From assembly GCF_023824315.1 (NCBI RefSeq), contig NZ_CP098732.1, forward strand, positions 1,240,001 to 1,304,000: a stretch of 64,000 nt of DNA, given 5' to 3'. The position numbers and the translations under genes are program-made. This document shows, piece after piece, positions 55,463 through 64,000 of this stretch; the first letter of the stretch is position 1; every line of letters begins with the position of its first letter. The notes under the pieces were generated by a model. The model worked only from the letters and a program-made list of their open reading frames with translations. It searched no databases and was not told the origin of the DNA. The stretch is from Acinetobacter tibetensis (GTDB lineage: Bacteria > Pseudomonadota > Gammaproteobacteria > Pseudomonadales > Moraxellaceae).

Positions 55463-55472
55463 TGTATATACC
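55463..55472. promoter_or_regulatory. HutC operator candidate upstream of hutC (one mismatch)
   Basis: TGTATATACC differs by one base from the TGTA-N2-TACA form seen before hutU. It lies 6 nt after a TTGACT -35-like box (55452-55457) and 59 nt upstream of hutC, so repression of hutC by its own product is likely. Confidence 0.5.
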
Positions 55473-55530
55473 TTTTGAGGGGTACAGGGTAAACTGCGAA
55501 GAATTAAGTTAATCTGTATCGAGTAATTAC

Positions 55531-56286
55531 ATGGCAATAAAAAAAGAGCCTAAACAAGACCTAAATTTGACCATTGATGCAGATAGTCCAATCCCGATTT
55601 ACATGCGTGTTAAGCAATTAATTACCACCAAAATTAATCAAGGATTATGGTCGACCAATCAAAAAATTCCGTCTGAAAGTGAATTGGTCAACCAGTTGGG
55701 TTGTAGCCGCATGACCATTAATCGTGCACTACGGGAGTTAACGGCAGAAGGTGTATTGGTTCGAGTTCAAGGGGTTGGTTCTTTTGTCGCAGAGGGGCAA
55801 GGACAAACTTCGTTGTTTCAAATCAATAATATTGCTGATGAAATTCAAGCGCGAAAGCATGAGCATCGTGCCGAAGTCATTGTTCTGGAAAGTATTCATG
55901 CGAATGCTTTGCAAAGTCTGCAAATGCAAGTGCAGGAAGGTCAGCTACTTTATCATTCCATTATTATTCATTACGAAAATGATATTCCTGTGCAGGTTGA
56001 AGATCGATTGGTCAATTCATATTTGGTGCCGAATTATTTAAAACAAGATTTTTCTCAAATCACTCCGAATGCTTACTTGATGCAAAATTCGCCTATGACC
56101 GAGGGAGAGCATATTGTAAAAGCAGTTTTGGCATCTGCTCAAGAATGTAAATGGCTCAAAATCAATAAGGCAGAACCTTGTTTATTTATTCAGCGTAGAA
56201 CATGGTCAAATAAAAACCTCATTTCTAGTGCGCGTTTGATTTATCCAGGCAATCGATATCATTTGGAAGGTAAGTTTAATCCGTAA
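55531..56286 (+). CDS. hutC: histidine utilization repressor
   Basis: A 251-residue GntR-family regulator of the HutC subgroup. It has an amino-terminal winged helix-turn-helix (about 15-80; IPIYMRVKQLITTKINQGLWSTNQKIPSESELVNQLGCSRMTINRALRELTAEGVLVRVQGVGSFVAEG) and a UTRA effector domain (about 95-240) that binds urocanate in characterised relatives. It ends with the recognisable SSARLIYPGNRYHLEGKF. It is expected to repress the hut operon until histidine is degraded to urocanate. Confidence 0.94.
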   Translation: MAIKKEPKQDLNLTIDADSPIPIYMRVKQLITTKINQGLWSTNQKIPSESELVNQLGCSRMTINRALRELTAEGVLVRVQGVGSFVAEGQGQTSLFQINNIADEIQARKHEHRAEVIVLESIHANALQSLQMQVQEGQLLYHSIIIHYENDIPVQVEDRLVNSYLVPNYLKQDFSQITPNAYLMQNSPMTEGEHIVKAVLASAQECKWLKINKAEPCLFIQRRTWSNKNLISSARLIYPGNRYHLEGKFNP

Positions 56287-56517
56287 AACAACGGATGGAT
56301 GAAAATACGTATTTAAAGTTGCTTATATCTCAGTACGCAGCTTTGTCTAAACAAGATAAAAATTCAAATTTTCAGAAGTGGCTCATTCAATTTTGAGTGT
56401 TCATCTAGCATAGCCTGCAACTTTTTTACTCTAGTTTGTTAATCATGCAAGATGATTGAACAGCGTAAAACTATACAAGTTTTAAACTTTATGATTGAAA
56501 TTTTAAGCATATTTTGG

Positions 56518-56549
56518 AAATGCATAAGTCATCTTATGCATTTTTTTTG
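56518..56549 (+). terminator. intrinsic terminator of hutC
   Basis: AAATGCATAAG (56518-56528) pairs perfectly with CTTATGCATTT (56533-56543), followed by T8. Confidence 0.87.
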
Positions 56550-56620
56550 TATTTAAATTAATGGGTTGATGGAAAATTAAAAAAATTATTGTATAAAAGA
56601 AAAAATCTATAGTATATATA

Positions 56621-56630
56621 TGTATATACA
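56621..56630. promoter_or_regulatory. HutC operator candidate upstream of hutU
   Basis: TGTATATACA is a perfect 10-bp palindrome of the TGTA-N2-TACA type that HutC-family repressors recognise in Pseudomonas. It overlaps the zone just downstream of a putative -10 (TATATA) and is 74 nt before the hutU start. Confidence 0.7.
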
Positions 56631-56703
56631 AGTATGAACATGTGATTTCCCATAAGAAGTTTCTTGTGGATATTAATTTTTTGAAAAGGAAAGGAGTCCG
56701 CCT

Positions 56704-58380
56704 GTGACAACAACGACAACAAAATTTCGTGATGTAGAAATTCGCGCACCTCGTGGTACAAAGCTCAATGCAAAAAGTTGGTTAACTGAAGCGCCATTAC
56801 GTATGTTGATGAATAACCTTGATCCGGATGTTGCAGAAAACCCGAAAGAGTTGGTTGTATACGGTGGTATTGGCCGTGCTGCACGTAACTGGGAATGTTT
56901 TGATAAAATTGTAGATACTTTAAAAAATCTAGAAATTGATGAAACTCTATTGGTTCAATCAGGCAAACCAGTAGGTGTATTTAAAACTCATAAAGATGCA
57001 CCACGTGTTTTAATTGCAAACTCAAACCTTGTGCCACACTGGGCAAACTGGGAACACTTTAACGAGTTAGATGCAAAAGCTTTAGCAATGTATGGTCAAA
57101 TGACAGCAGGTTCATGGATCTACATTGGGAGCCAAGGCATTGTGCAAGGCACTTACGAAACTTTCGTTGAAGCTGGTCGTCAGCATTACAATGGTGATTT
57201 AAACGGTCGTTGGGTATTAACTGCTGGTTTAGGTGGTATGGGTGGTGCTCAACCTTTAGCTGCAACACTTGCAGGTGCATGCTCTTTAAACATTGAATGC
57301 CAACAAGCAAGTATCGATTTCCGTTTACGTACGCGTTATGTAGATGAACAAGCAACTGATTTAGATGATGCTTTAGCGCGTATTGATCGTTACACGAAAG
57401 AAGGCAAGGTTATTTCAATTGCACTTCATGGTAACGCTGCTGAAATTTTACCTGAGCTTGTTCGCCGTGGTGTGCGTCCAGACATGGTAACAGACCAAAC
57501 AAGTGCACACGATCCACTGAATGGTTACTTACCAGTAGGTTGGACTTGGGATGAATACCGTGAACGTGCGAAAACAGAACCAGAAGCTGTTGTAAAAGCT
57601 GCAAAACAGTCGATGGCGAAGCATGTACAAGCGATGCTCGATTTCCAAAAAATGGGTGTTCCAACATTTGACTATGGAAATAACATCCGTCAAATGGCGA
57701 AAGAAGAAGGTGTAGCAAACGCTTTTGATTTCCCTGGCTTCGTACCTGCATATATCCGTCCATTATTCTGCCGTGGTATTGGTCCATTCCGTTGGGCAGC
57801 GCTTTCTGGTGACCCAGAAGACATTTATAAAACAGATGCCAAAGTTAAAGAGTTAATTCCAGATGATGAACATTTACATCACTGGTTAGACATGGCACGT
57901 GAACGCATTAGCTTCCAAGGTTTACCAGCGCGTATTTGCTGGGTGGGTTTAGGCTTACGTGCAAAACTTGGTTTGGCATTTAACGAAATGGTTCGTAGTG
58001 GTGAATTATCTGCACCAGTTGTGATTGGTCGTGACCACTTAGACTCAGGCTCAGTTGCAAGTCCAAACCGTGAAACTGAAGCAATGCAAGACGGATCAGA
58101 TGCAGTATCAGACTGGCCTTTATTAAATGCTTTGTTAAATACAGCAGGCGGGGCAACTTGGGTGTCTCTACACCATGGTGGCGGTGTAGGTATGGGCTTC
58201 TCTCAACACTCAGGCGTTGTGATTGTGTGTGATGGTACAGATGATGCTGCTGCACGTATTGCTCGTGTACTGACCAATGACCCTGCAACAGGTGTTATGC
58301 GTCATGCCGATGCAGGTTATGAAATTGCGATTAACTGTGCGAAAGAGCAAGGCTTAAACTTGCCAATGATCACTCAATAA
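56704..58380 (+). CDS. hutU: urocanate hydratase
   Basis: HutU converts urocanate to imidazolonepropionate using tightly bound NAD. The 558-residue protein shows [20 protein letters not shown] near 52-71, [14 protein letters not shown] near 107, [26 protein letters not shown] near 180-205 and [16 protein letters not shown] near 362. Near the end are [17 protein letters not shown] and [11 protein letters not shown]. The GTG start at 56704 has an AAAGGAAAGGAG Shine-Dalgarno. It is the first enzyme gene of the operon. Confidence 0.97.
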   Translation: MTTTTTKFRDVEIRAPRGTKLNAKSWLTEAPLRMLMNNLDPDVAENPKELVVYGGIGRAARNWECFDKIVDTLKNLEIDETLLVQSGKPVGVFKTHKDAPRVLIANSNLVPHWANWEHFNELDAKALAMYGQMTAGSWIYIGSQGIVQGTYETFVEAGRQHYNGDLNGRWVLTAGLGGMGGAQPLAATLAGACSLNIECQQASIDFRLRTRYVDEQATDLDDALARIDRYTKEGKVISIALHGNAAEILPELVRRGVRPDMVTDQTSAHDPLNGYLPVGWTWDEYRERAKTEPEAVVKAAKQSMAKHVQAMLDFQKMGVPTFDYGNNIRQMAKEEGVANAFDFPGFVPAYIRPLFCRGIGPFRWAALSGDPEDIYKTDAKVKELIPDDEHLHHWLDMARERISFQGLPARICWVGLGLRAKLGLAFNEMVRSGELSAPVVIGRDHLDSGSVASPNRETEAMQDGSDAVSDWPLLNALLNTAGGATWVSLHHGGGVGMGFSQHSGVVIVCDGTDDAAARIARVLTNDPATGVMRHADAGYEIAINCAKEQGLNLPMITQ

Positions 58381-58399
58381 AAACACATGGAAAAACTAG

Positions 58400-58429
58400 C
58401 GGTGCTTTTTGCAATTGTGAAAAGCACCG
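58400..58429 (+). other. perfect intercistronic hairpin between hutU and hutH
   Basis: CGGTGCTTTT (58400-58409) pairs perfectly with AAAAGCACCG (58420-58429). No T tract follows, so it is not a terminator. It may mark an RNase processing point or stabilise the hutU message. Confidence 0.7.
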
Positions 58430-58467
58430 TCTCAGCAGAATATAGTGCCAAAAATTAGGAAGCCAAC

Positions 58468-60006
58468 ATGGAATTATTGATCCAACCGGGAAAATTAACC
58501 TTAGCTGATTTACGTCAAGCTTACCTCAACCCGATTAAAGTTAAATTAGATGACAGTGCTTCAGCTGCAATCAACGCAAGCGTGGCTTGTGTAGAACAGA
58601 TTGTAAATGAAGGGCGTACAGCTTACGGCATTAACACAGGTTTTGGTTTACTTGCTTCAACCAAGATTGCTCCTGAAGATTTAGAACAATTACAGCGTTC
58701 GTTAGTTCTTTCGCATGCAGCAGGTGTAGGTGAGCCACTTGATGATGCAATGGTTCGTTTAATTATTCTATTGAAAGCAAATAGCTTGGCACGTGGTTTC
58801 TCAGGTATTCGCCGTAAAGTCATTGATGCATTGTTGGCTTTAATTAATGCAGAAGTTTATCCGCACATTCCTCTTAAAGGCTCAGTAGGTGCTTCGGGTG
58901 ACTTGGCACCACTTGCACATATGTCATTGATTTTGTTGGGTGAAAGTAAAGCGCGCTATAAAGGTGAATGGATACCAGCAGTTGAAGCTTTAAAAATTGC
59001 AGGCTTAGAGCCAATTTCTTTAGCAGCTAAAGAAGGCTTGGCACTTCTAAACGGTACACAAGTTTCGACCGCTTATGCTTTACGTGGTTTGTTTGAAGCT
59101 GAAGATTTATTTGCTGCTGCAACTGTATGCGGTGGTTTAAGTGTTGAAGCAATGCTTGGTTCACGTTCACCGTTCGATGCACGTATTCATGAAGTACGTG
59201 GTCAACGTGGTCAAATTGATGTGGCTGCGGCTTATCGTGACCTCTTAACAGAATCAAGTGAAATTGCACATTCACACGAAGACTGTAGCAAAGTTCAAGA
59301 TCCGTATTCTTTACGTTGCCAACCACAGGTCATGGGTGCATGTCTAACTCAAATCCGTCAGGCTGCTGAAGTTTTAGCAATTGAAGCAAACGCAGTGTCT
59401 GATAACCCTCTTGTTTTTGCAGCAGAAGGTGATGTGATTTCAGGCGGTAACTTCCACGCAGAACCTGTTGCTATGGCGGCAGATAATCTGGCATTGGCAA
59501 TTGCAGAAATTGGTTCACTTTCAGAACGTCGTATTTCGATGATGATGGACCGCCACATGTCACAGCTTCCACCGTTCTTGGTCGCAAATGGTGGCGTTAA
59601 CTCAGGTTTCATGATTGCTCAAGTTACAGCAGCAGCGCTTGCGAGTGATAACAAAGCGCTTGCACATCCGGCGAGTGTTGATAGCTTACCGACTTCAGCG
59701 AATCAGGAAGACCATGTTTCGATGGCCCCGAATGCGGGTAAACGTCTTTGGCCAATGGCCGATAACGTGCGCGGCATTCTAGCTGTTGAATGGTTAGGCG
59801 CTTGTCAGGGTTTAGATTTCCGTGAAGGCCTAAAAAGCTCGCCTAAACTTGAACAAGCCCGTAAAATCTTGCGCGCTCAAGTGCCGTACTACAGCGAAGA
59901 CCGTTTCTTTGCTCCTGATATTGAACAGGCAAGTGAATTACTTTCGAGTGGTTGTCTAAACGAGTTAATTATTCCAAACCTACTCCCTAGTCTATCTGAA
60001 GTGTGA
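58468..60006 (+). CDS. hutH: histidine ammonia-lyase
   Basis: HutH removes ammonia from histidine to give urocanate, the first step of the pathway. It is a 512-residue protein. The MIO prosthetic group is built from Ala142-Ser143-Gly144 within [14 protein letters not shown]. Other conserved parts are [13 protein letters not shown] near 52-64 (catalytic Tyr), [13 protein letters not shown] near 191, and [31 protein letters not shown] near 288-318. The substrate His-binding His near 83 in LSHAAGVG is present, as expected of a histidase. Confidence 0.97.
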   Translation: MELLIQPGKLTLADLRQAYLNPIKVKLDDSASAAINASVACVEQIVNEGRTAYGINTGFGLLASTKIAPEDLEQLQRSLVLSHAAGVGEPLDDAMVRLIILLKANSLARGFSGIRRKVIDALLALINAEVYPHIPLKGSVGASGDLAPLAHMSLILLGESKARYKGEWIPAVEALKIAGLEPISLAAKEGLALLNGTQVSTAYALRGLFEAEDLFAAATVCGGLSVEAMLGSRSPFDARIHEVRGQRGQIDVAAAYRDLLTESSEIAHSHEDCSKVQDPYSLRCQPQVMGACLTQIRQAAEVLAIEANAVSDNPLVFAAEGDVISGGNFHAEPVAMAADNLALAIAEIGSLSERRISMMMDRHMSQLPPFLVANGGVNSGFMIAQVTAAALASDNKALAHPASVDSLPTSANQEDHVSMAPNAGKRLWPMADNVRGILAVEWLGACQGLDFREGLKSSPKLEQARKILRAQVPYYSEDRFFAPDIEQASELLSSGCLNELIIPNLLPSLSEV

Positions 60007-60070
60007 TTAATAAAACGGTCACATGGAGTGGCCGAATCTAACTAAATATCCTCAAGGATTGGAGATTATA

Positions 60071-61483
60071 ATGTCACAAAACTCCACACTACAGCGGGGG
60101 TTGAACACCCGTCACATTCGTTTCTTGGCATTGGGCTCAGCAATTGGAACTGGGCTTTTCTATGGTTCGGCAACTGCTATTAAAATGGCGGGGCCTTCGG
60201 TCTTACTAGCGTATATCGTTGCAGGGATTGCAATTTATATTGTTATGCGCGCACTGGGGGAAATGGCTGTCCATAACCCTGTATCTGGTTCATTTAGCCA
60301 CTATGCATCACAATACATTAGTCCACTGGCAGGTTTTACCACAGGTTGGACTTATGTTTTTGAAATGGTGATTGTTGCACTTGCCGATGTCACTGCTTTT
60401 GGTATTTATATGGGATTCTGGTATCCCGATGTACCACGGTGGATCTGGATTTTATCGTTAATTATGTTTTTAGGCGCTATTAATTTAATTCACGTTAAAG
60501 TCTTTGGTGAACTCGAATTCTGGTTATCCATTATAAAAGTTACCGCCATTGTTGCCATGATTTTAGGCGGTTTGGGCCTTATGTTCTATGGTTTTCAGGC
60601 TGACCATAGCAATATCGTACCGGGCATTTCAAACCTATGGATTTATGACGGTTTTATGCCGCATGGTATTGCCGGTTTGGTGGCATGTTTATCTGTAGTT
60701 GTATTTGCCTTTGGTGGTATTGAGATTATTGGCATTACAGCGGGTGAGTCGCAAGATCCGAAAACGACTTTGCCAAAAGCAATTAATGCTGTTCCGGTTC
60801 GTATTTTACTTTTTTATGTGCTCACGATTTTTGTTCTGATGTCGATTTTTCCATGGAACCAAATTGGTAGCCAAGGTAGTCCATTTGTCCAGATTTTTGA
60901 AAATTTAGGCATTAAATCAGCAGCAAATATTTTAAATATTGTCGTGATTACAGCGGCTGTTTCAGCAATTAACAGTGATGTATTCGGCGCAGGCCGTATG
61001 CTTTATGGCATGGCAAACCGTGGTCAAGCACCTCGAGTTTTCCAAAAACTGTCACGTAATGGTGTGCCATGGATGACTGTTGTGGTGATGGCTGGTGTGC
61101 TATTGACGGGCGTGGTACTGAACTACCTTATTCCTGAAAATGTATTCATGATCATTGCATCAATTGCGACTTTTGCAACCGTCTGGGTTTGGCTCATGAT
61201 TTTGCTTTCGCAAGTGGCGATGCGCCGTAAATTATCTACTGCTGAGATTAAAGCGCTTGATTTCCCTGTATGGGGTTGGCCATATGCACCTGCGTTCGCG
61301 ATTGGTTTTATGGTGTTCATTTTAGTCATGATGGGTTATTTCCCTGATTCGCGTCCTGCAATTTATGTAGGTATAACATGGCTTGTACTCTTAACTATTG
61401 CTTATCGCATATGGGTAAAACCAGACCAGAACTTGGGCAAGAAAAGTAATCCTATCCATCAAAATGTTGAGATAGAAAGCTAA
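60071..61483 (+). CDS. hutT: histidine/amino acid permease of the hut operon
   Basis: An inner-membrane transporter of the amino acid-polyamine-organocation superfamily (AAT branch, ProY-like), 470 residues and 12 helices. The start is ATG 60071, directly preceded by GGAGATTATA. An upstream frame from 60023 has no better signal. Recognisable: [39 protein letters not shown] near 9-45 and [16 protein letters not shown] near 217-232. The location between hutH and hutI indicates histidine uptake. Confidence 0.9.
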   Translation: MSQNSTLQRGLNTRHIRFLALGSAIGTGLFYGSATAIKMAGPSVLLAYIVAGIAIYIVMRALGEMAVHNPVSGSFSHYASQYISPLAGFTTGWTYVFEMVIVALADVTAFGIYMGFWYPDVPRWIWILSLIMFLGAINLIHVKVFGELEFWLSIIKVTAIVAMILGGLGLMFYGFQADHSNIVPGISNLWIYDGFMPHGIAGLVACLSVVVFAFGGIEIIGITAGESQDPKTTLPKAINAVPVRILLFYVLTIFVLMSIFPWNQIGSQGSPFVQIFENLGIKSAANILNIVVITAAVSAINSDVFGAGRMLYGMANRGQAPRVFQKLSRNGVPWMTVVVMAGVLLTGVVLNYLIPENVFMIIASIATFATVWVWLMILLSQVAMRRKLSTAEIKALDFPVWGWPYAPAFAIGFMVFILVMMGYFPDSRPAIYVGITWLVLLTIAYRIWVKPDQNLGKKSNPIHQNVEIES

Positions 61484-61489
61484 CAAATG

Positions 61490-61523
61490 AACTGCCCAAT
61501 GGTTTAACTATTGGGCAGTTTTG
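61490..61523 (+). other. perfect hairpin between hutT and hutI, T4 tail
   Basis: AACTGCCCAAT (61490-61500) pairs perfectly with ATTGGGCAGTT (61510-61520) around a 9-nt loop and is followed by TT, then GAGGAAAG, hutI's Shine-Dalgarno. It resembles a weak terminator placed 12 nt before the hutI start, and so could attenuate hutI-hutG or process the message. Confidence 0.7.
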
Positions 61524-61534
61524 AGGAAAGGCTA

Positions 61535-62740
61535 ATGAAAAAACTCTGGCAAAATTGCCATATTGCGACCATGCAAAATGGGCAATATTCCTACATTGAA
61601 GATGCTGCAATTGTTACAGAAGGGCATCTCATTCAGTGGATTGGAAAACAACAACAACTTCCTACCGACACATATTCCGAAACAGTTGATTTAAAAGGCG
61701 CTTGGGTTACCCCAGGGTTCATCGACTGTCATACGCATAGTGTATTTGGTGGCAACCGTAGTGTTGAGTTTGAAAAACGCTTGCAAGGTGTGAGCTATGC
61801 TGAAATTGCAGCAAGCGGTGGTGGCATTGCAAGTACAGTGCGTGCAACCCGAGAAGCCAGCGAAGAACAATTATTAAATTCAGCACTTAAACGTATTCGC
61901 TGTATGCAACAAGACGGTGTAACAACCATCGAGATCAAATCTGGCTATGGGCTCAATTACGAAAATGAGCGCAAAATGCTGCGTGTGATTCGTCAAATTG
62001 GTGAAGCTTTACCGATGACGGTAAAAAGCACCTGTTTAGCTGCACATGCTTTACCGTCAGAGTACAAAGACCAAAGCGATGCTTATATCGAGCATATCTG
62101 TACCGAAATGTTGCCTAAACTGCATGCTGAAGGTTTAGTCGATGCAGTTGATGCATTCTGTGAGCATTTAGCATTTTCACCTGCTCAGGTTGAACGTGTT
62201 TTTAAAACAGCACAGTCTTTAAATTTACCCGTTAAGCTTCACGCGGAACAGCTTTCATCGCTAGGTGGTTCAAGCTTGGCAGCACGTTATCATGCTTTGT
62301 CAGCCGACCATTTAGAGTACATGACCGAAGACGATGTCAAAGCAATGGCAGAGTCGGGTACGGTTGCTGTTCTGTTGCCGGGTGCTTTTTATTTGCTGCG
62401 TGAAACACAATATCCACCAGTTGAAAGTCTAATTAAACATGGTGTGCGTATTGCGCTATCGAGTGATTTAAACCCGGGCACATCTCCAGCACTTTCTTTA
62501 CGTTTAATGCTCAATATGGGAAGCACGCTTTTCCGCTTAACTCCAGAGCAAGCATTGGCTGGTGTCACCATTCATGCTGCACAAGCACTCGGTTTAGAGC
62601 AAACGCACGGCAGTCTGGAGCAGGGTAAAGTCGCTGACTTTGTGGCTTGGGATATTGAGCATCCATCTGAAATTGTTTACTGGCTTGGCGGAGATTTGCC
62701 TAAGCGAGTAATTCAGCATGGACAAGAAGTTATTTTTTAA
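61535..62740 (+). CDS. hutI: imidazolonepropionase
   Basis: A 401-residue cytoplasmic metal-dependent amidohydrolase that hydrolyses imidazolonepropionate to formiminoglutamate. Start ATG 61535 follows GAGGAAAG. Visible are the zinc pair in [20 protein letters not shown] near 65-84 (HxH), [19 protein letters not shown] near 134, [17 protein letters not shown] near 233 and [16 protein letters not shown] near 308. hutG begins 11 nt after its stop. Confidence 0.96.
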   Translation: MKKLWQNCHIATMQNGQYSYIEDAAIVTEGHLIQWIGKQQQLPTDTYSETVDLKGAWVTPGFIDCHTHSVFGGNRSVEFEKRLQGVSYAEIAASGGGIASTVRATREASEEQLLNSALKRIRCMQQDGVTTIEIKSGYGLNYENERKMLRVIRQIGEALPMTVKSTCLAAHALPSEYKDQSDAYIEHICTEMLPKLHAEGLVDAVDAFCEHLAFSPAQVERVFKTAQSLNLPVKLHAEQLSSLGGSSLAARYHALSADHLEYMTEDDVKAMAESGTVAVLLPGAFYLLRETQYPPVESLIKHGVRIALSSDLNPGTSPALSLRLMLNMGSTLFRLTPEQALAGVTIHAAQALGLEQTHGSLEQGKVADFVAWDIEHPSEIVYWLGGDLPKRVIQHGQEVIF

Positions 62741-62751
62741 ACGGTATCACC

Positions 62752-63675
62752 ATGAATCACACATTTAAATGGCAAGGCCGCCATGATGGCGAAGGTGAAG
62801 CACACCAACGCATTCATCATATTATCAACAAAACTCAACATGCTGAATTTGCGCTGATTGGTTTTAGCTCTGATGAAGGCGTGAAACGTAATAAAGGTAG
62901 AGTCGGTGCTGCTGATGCGCCAGATGCAATCCGTAATCAGCTTGCCAATTTACCTATTCATCGTCCAGTCAGTATTGTCGATTTAGGTACAGTAACCTGC
63001 GAATATGACAATTTAGAGCAAGCTCAAACTGAGTTGGCTGAGCAAGTCGCAACCAGCCTACAAAATGGTTTAAAACCGATTGTACTTGGTGGTGGACATG
63101 AGGTTGCATTTGGCAGCTTTAGCGGTTTATTCCAATATGTACAAGCGTATGCGCCTGAACAAAAAATAGGGATTATTAACTTCGATGCCCATTTTGATTT
63201 ACGTGAAGCAGAACAGGCGACATCTGGAACCCCTTTCTTACAGGCAGCTCGACTTTCAGAACAACATCAAAAACAATTTAATTATTTATGTATTGGGGTC
63301 GCCAACCATGCCAATACTAAAGTTTTGTTTGATACAGCCGATGCTCTAAATTGCTCATATTTACGTGATCATGAGGTTAATATTTTTAACCTGAACAACG
63401 TACTTGCAGCGGTTGATGCTTTTATTGAAAAAGTAGACTGCTTGTACGTTACGATTGATTTAGATGTATTTGCTGCTGCGGTAGCACCTGGGGTGAGCGC
63501 ACCTGCTGTAAAAGGAATTGATTTAGCCACTTTTGAAGCAATTTTTAAGCATATTCAAGAGACTGGAAAAATCAAACTTTTAGATATTGCTGAGTGCAAT
63601 CCAAAATTTGATTTAGACAATAGAACAGCAAAACTGGCTGCCTATATTGTTTATCAATACTTATTTAATCAATAA
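62752..63675 (+). CDS. hutG: formimidoylglutamase
   Basis: An arginase-family Mn enzyme, 307 residues, that splits formiminoglutamate to glutamate and formamide in the last step of this hut route. Metal ligands are visible in GGGHEVAFGSF near 117-127, NFDAHFDLRE near 146-155 (DAHxD) and TIDLDVFAAAVAPGVSAPA near 242-260 (DxD). The amino end is typical of the family. It is followed by a weak terminator and then murI. Confidence 0.95.
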   Translation: MNHTFKWQGRHDGEGEAHQRIHHIINKTQHAEFALIGFSSDEGVKRNKGRVGAADAPDAIRNQLANLPIHRPVSIVDLGTVTCEYDNLEQAQTELAEQVATSLQNGLKPIVLGGGHEVAFGSFSGLFQYVQAYAPEQKIGIINFDAHFDLREAEQATSGTPFLQAARLSEQHQKQFNYLCIGVANHANTKVLFDTADALNCSYLRDHEVNIFNLNNVLAAVDAFIEKVDCLYVTIDLDVFAAAVAPGVSAPAVKGIDLATFEAIFKHIQETGKIKLLDIAECNPKFDLDNRTAKLAAYIVYQYLFNQ

Positions 63676-63696
63676 GTTAAAGAATATACTTTTAAC

Positions 63697-63724
63697 TCAG
63701 GTCTTCAGTTAAGGCCTGATTTAA
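63697..63724 (+). terminator. weak terminator of the hut operon
   Basis: TCAGGTCTT (63697-63705) pairs with AAGGCCTGA (63711-63719) with one T-G pair. The tail is only TTT followed by AAAA. Confidence 0.6.
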
Positions 63725-63793
63725 AAGGGCATTAAAAATATAATATAATAATGAAAAATATAGTTTCTTTTAGAATTTTAAATTGGAAAAATA

Positions 63794-64000
63794 ATGAATC
63801 AGAAGAATAGCCCGATTGGAATGATTGATTCTGGTTTAGGTGGACTGTCTCTCTTTAAGCATATTCGGCAGGCTCTTCCGAATGAAGATATTATCTATTT
63901 CGCTGACTCAAAATATGTTCCTTATGGAGACAAAGAAAGTGACTGGATTGTTTCAAGGACTACGCACTTAATTGCAAATCTAGTTAATCATGGCAAATGT
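63794..64000 (+). CDS. murI: glutamate racemase, 5' part, cut by the window end
   Basis: The gene starts at ATG 63794, after a weak purine tract (TTGGAAAAATA), and is open to the window end (69 codons). It begins IGMIDSGLGGLSLFKHIRQALPNEDIIYFADSKYVPYGDKES, the opening of aspartate/glutamate racemases: DSG near 12 (catalytic base region) and YFADSKYVPYG near 38-48. It makes D-glutamate for peptidoglycan. Placement after hutG, whose pathway ends in glutamate, is suggestive, but it probably has its own promoter (a TATAAT-rich run at 63738-63750). Confidence 0.88.
   Translation, partial: MNQKNSPIGMIDSGLGGLSLFKHIRQALPNEDIIYFADSKYVPYGDKESDWIVSRTTHLIANLVNHGKC

Larger units (their letters stand above)
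55195..55530. other. intergenic region between TonB receptor and hutC
   Basis: 336 bp without a gene. It holds the receptor's terminator (55228-55264) and a HutC-type operator candidate (55463-55472) in front of hutC. Confidence 0.55.
56287..56703. other. intergenic region hutC to hutU
   Basis: 417 bp with the hutC terminator (56518-56549), a putative promoter with TTGTAT (56589-56594) and TATATA (56613-56618), and the operator at 56621-56630. No gene was seen. Confidence 0.6.

Overview
The window looks like Acinetobacter chromosome. It is AT-rich, and the gene content is typical of that genus: hisZ next to purA, a pyrB-pyrC' pair with a catalytically dead dihydroorotase-like partner, divergent crp/osmC, divergent queG/nnr, and a full histidine-utilisation (hut) cluster. 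The genus assignment is inferred from gene order and protein character, not from a database search.

Layout. (1) 1-3.85 kb is a decayed accessory strip. It opens with the 3' half of a Val(GAC)-type tRNA whose upstream bases do not complete the anticodon stem, as expected of an attachment-site copy, followed by the tRNA's terminator. Then come a plausible 80-residue gene (679), a frameshifted membrane-protein remnant, an IS481-family transposase pseudogene (about 1985-2502, minus) and a possible internally deleted transglutaminase-like remnant. (2) 3.75-9.1 kb: a short promoter-terminator unit (candidate small RNA or attenuator), a purine permease with an adenine/adenosine deaminase, a cytochrome b561, two tandem paralogous lipoproteins, rnhB and csrA. 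(3) 9.3-28.7 kb is core: lysC, alaS, an epd-like dehydrogenase, azlCD with an Lrp-type regulator, hisZ-purA, a lipoprotein M48 protease, tas, crp/osmC, clpB and a DUF945 protein. (4) 28.8-32.5 kb is an unusual, AT-rich transport and hydroxylase module: an AEC transporter and a clavaminate-synthase-like Fe(II)/2-oxoglutarate oxygenase in one operon, divergent from a dicarboxylate/amino-acid symporter. (5) 32.5-49.9 kb: rlmKL, pyrB-pyrC', an OmpA-domain envelope protein, a VIT-family protein, bioB, queG/nnr/acyP, ruvC, a Fur-box-preceded TonB receptor, fxsA and a LysE exporter. (6) 50-55.2 kb: small accessory genes (zinc ribbon plus membrane segment, YdhR-like, TetR, a frameshifted DUF1398 gene) and a second TonB receptor. 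(7) 55.5-63.7 kb: hutC, then hutU-hutH-hutT-hutI-hutG, followed by the start of a glutamate racemase gene cut by the window end.

How genes work together. The hut cluster takes up histidine (HutT) and degrades it through urocanate, imidazolonepropionate and formiminoglutamate to glutamate. It is probably repressed by HutC at TGTA-N2-TACA sites found before hutU and, with one mismatch, before hutC. PyrB and PyrC' probably form one aspartate transcarbamoylase complex. The purine permease and deaminase form a salvage pair. Most genes end in strong, easily seen intrinsic terminators, several shared by convergent genes.

The most interesting items are the attachment-site-like tRNA fragment and its decayed flank, the oxygenase/transporter module, the 9-1-9 palindrome at the pyrB promoter, the promoter-leader peptide-terminator unit at 3.78-3.88 kb, the OmpA protein with an ArfA-like layout, and perfect intercistronic hairpins inside the hut operon.
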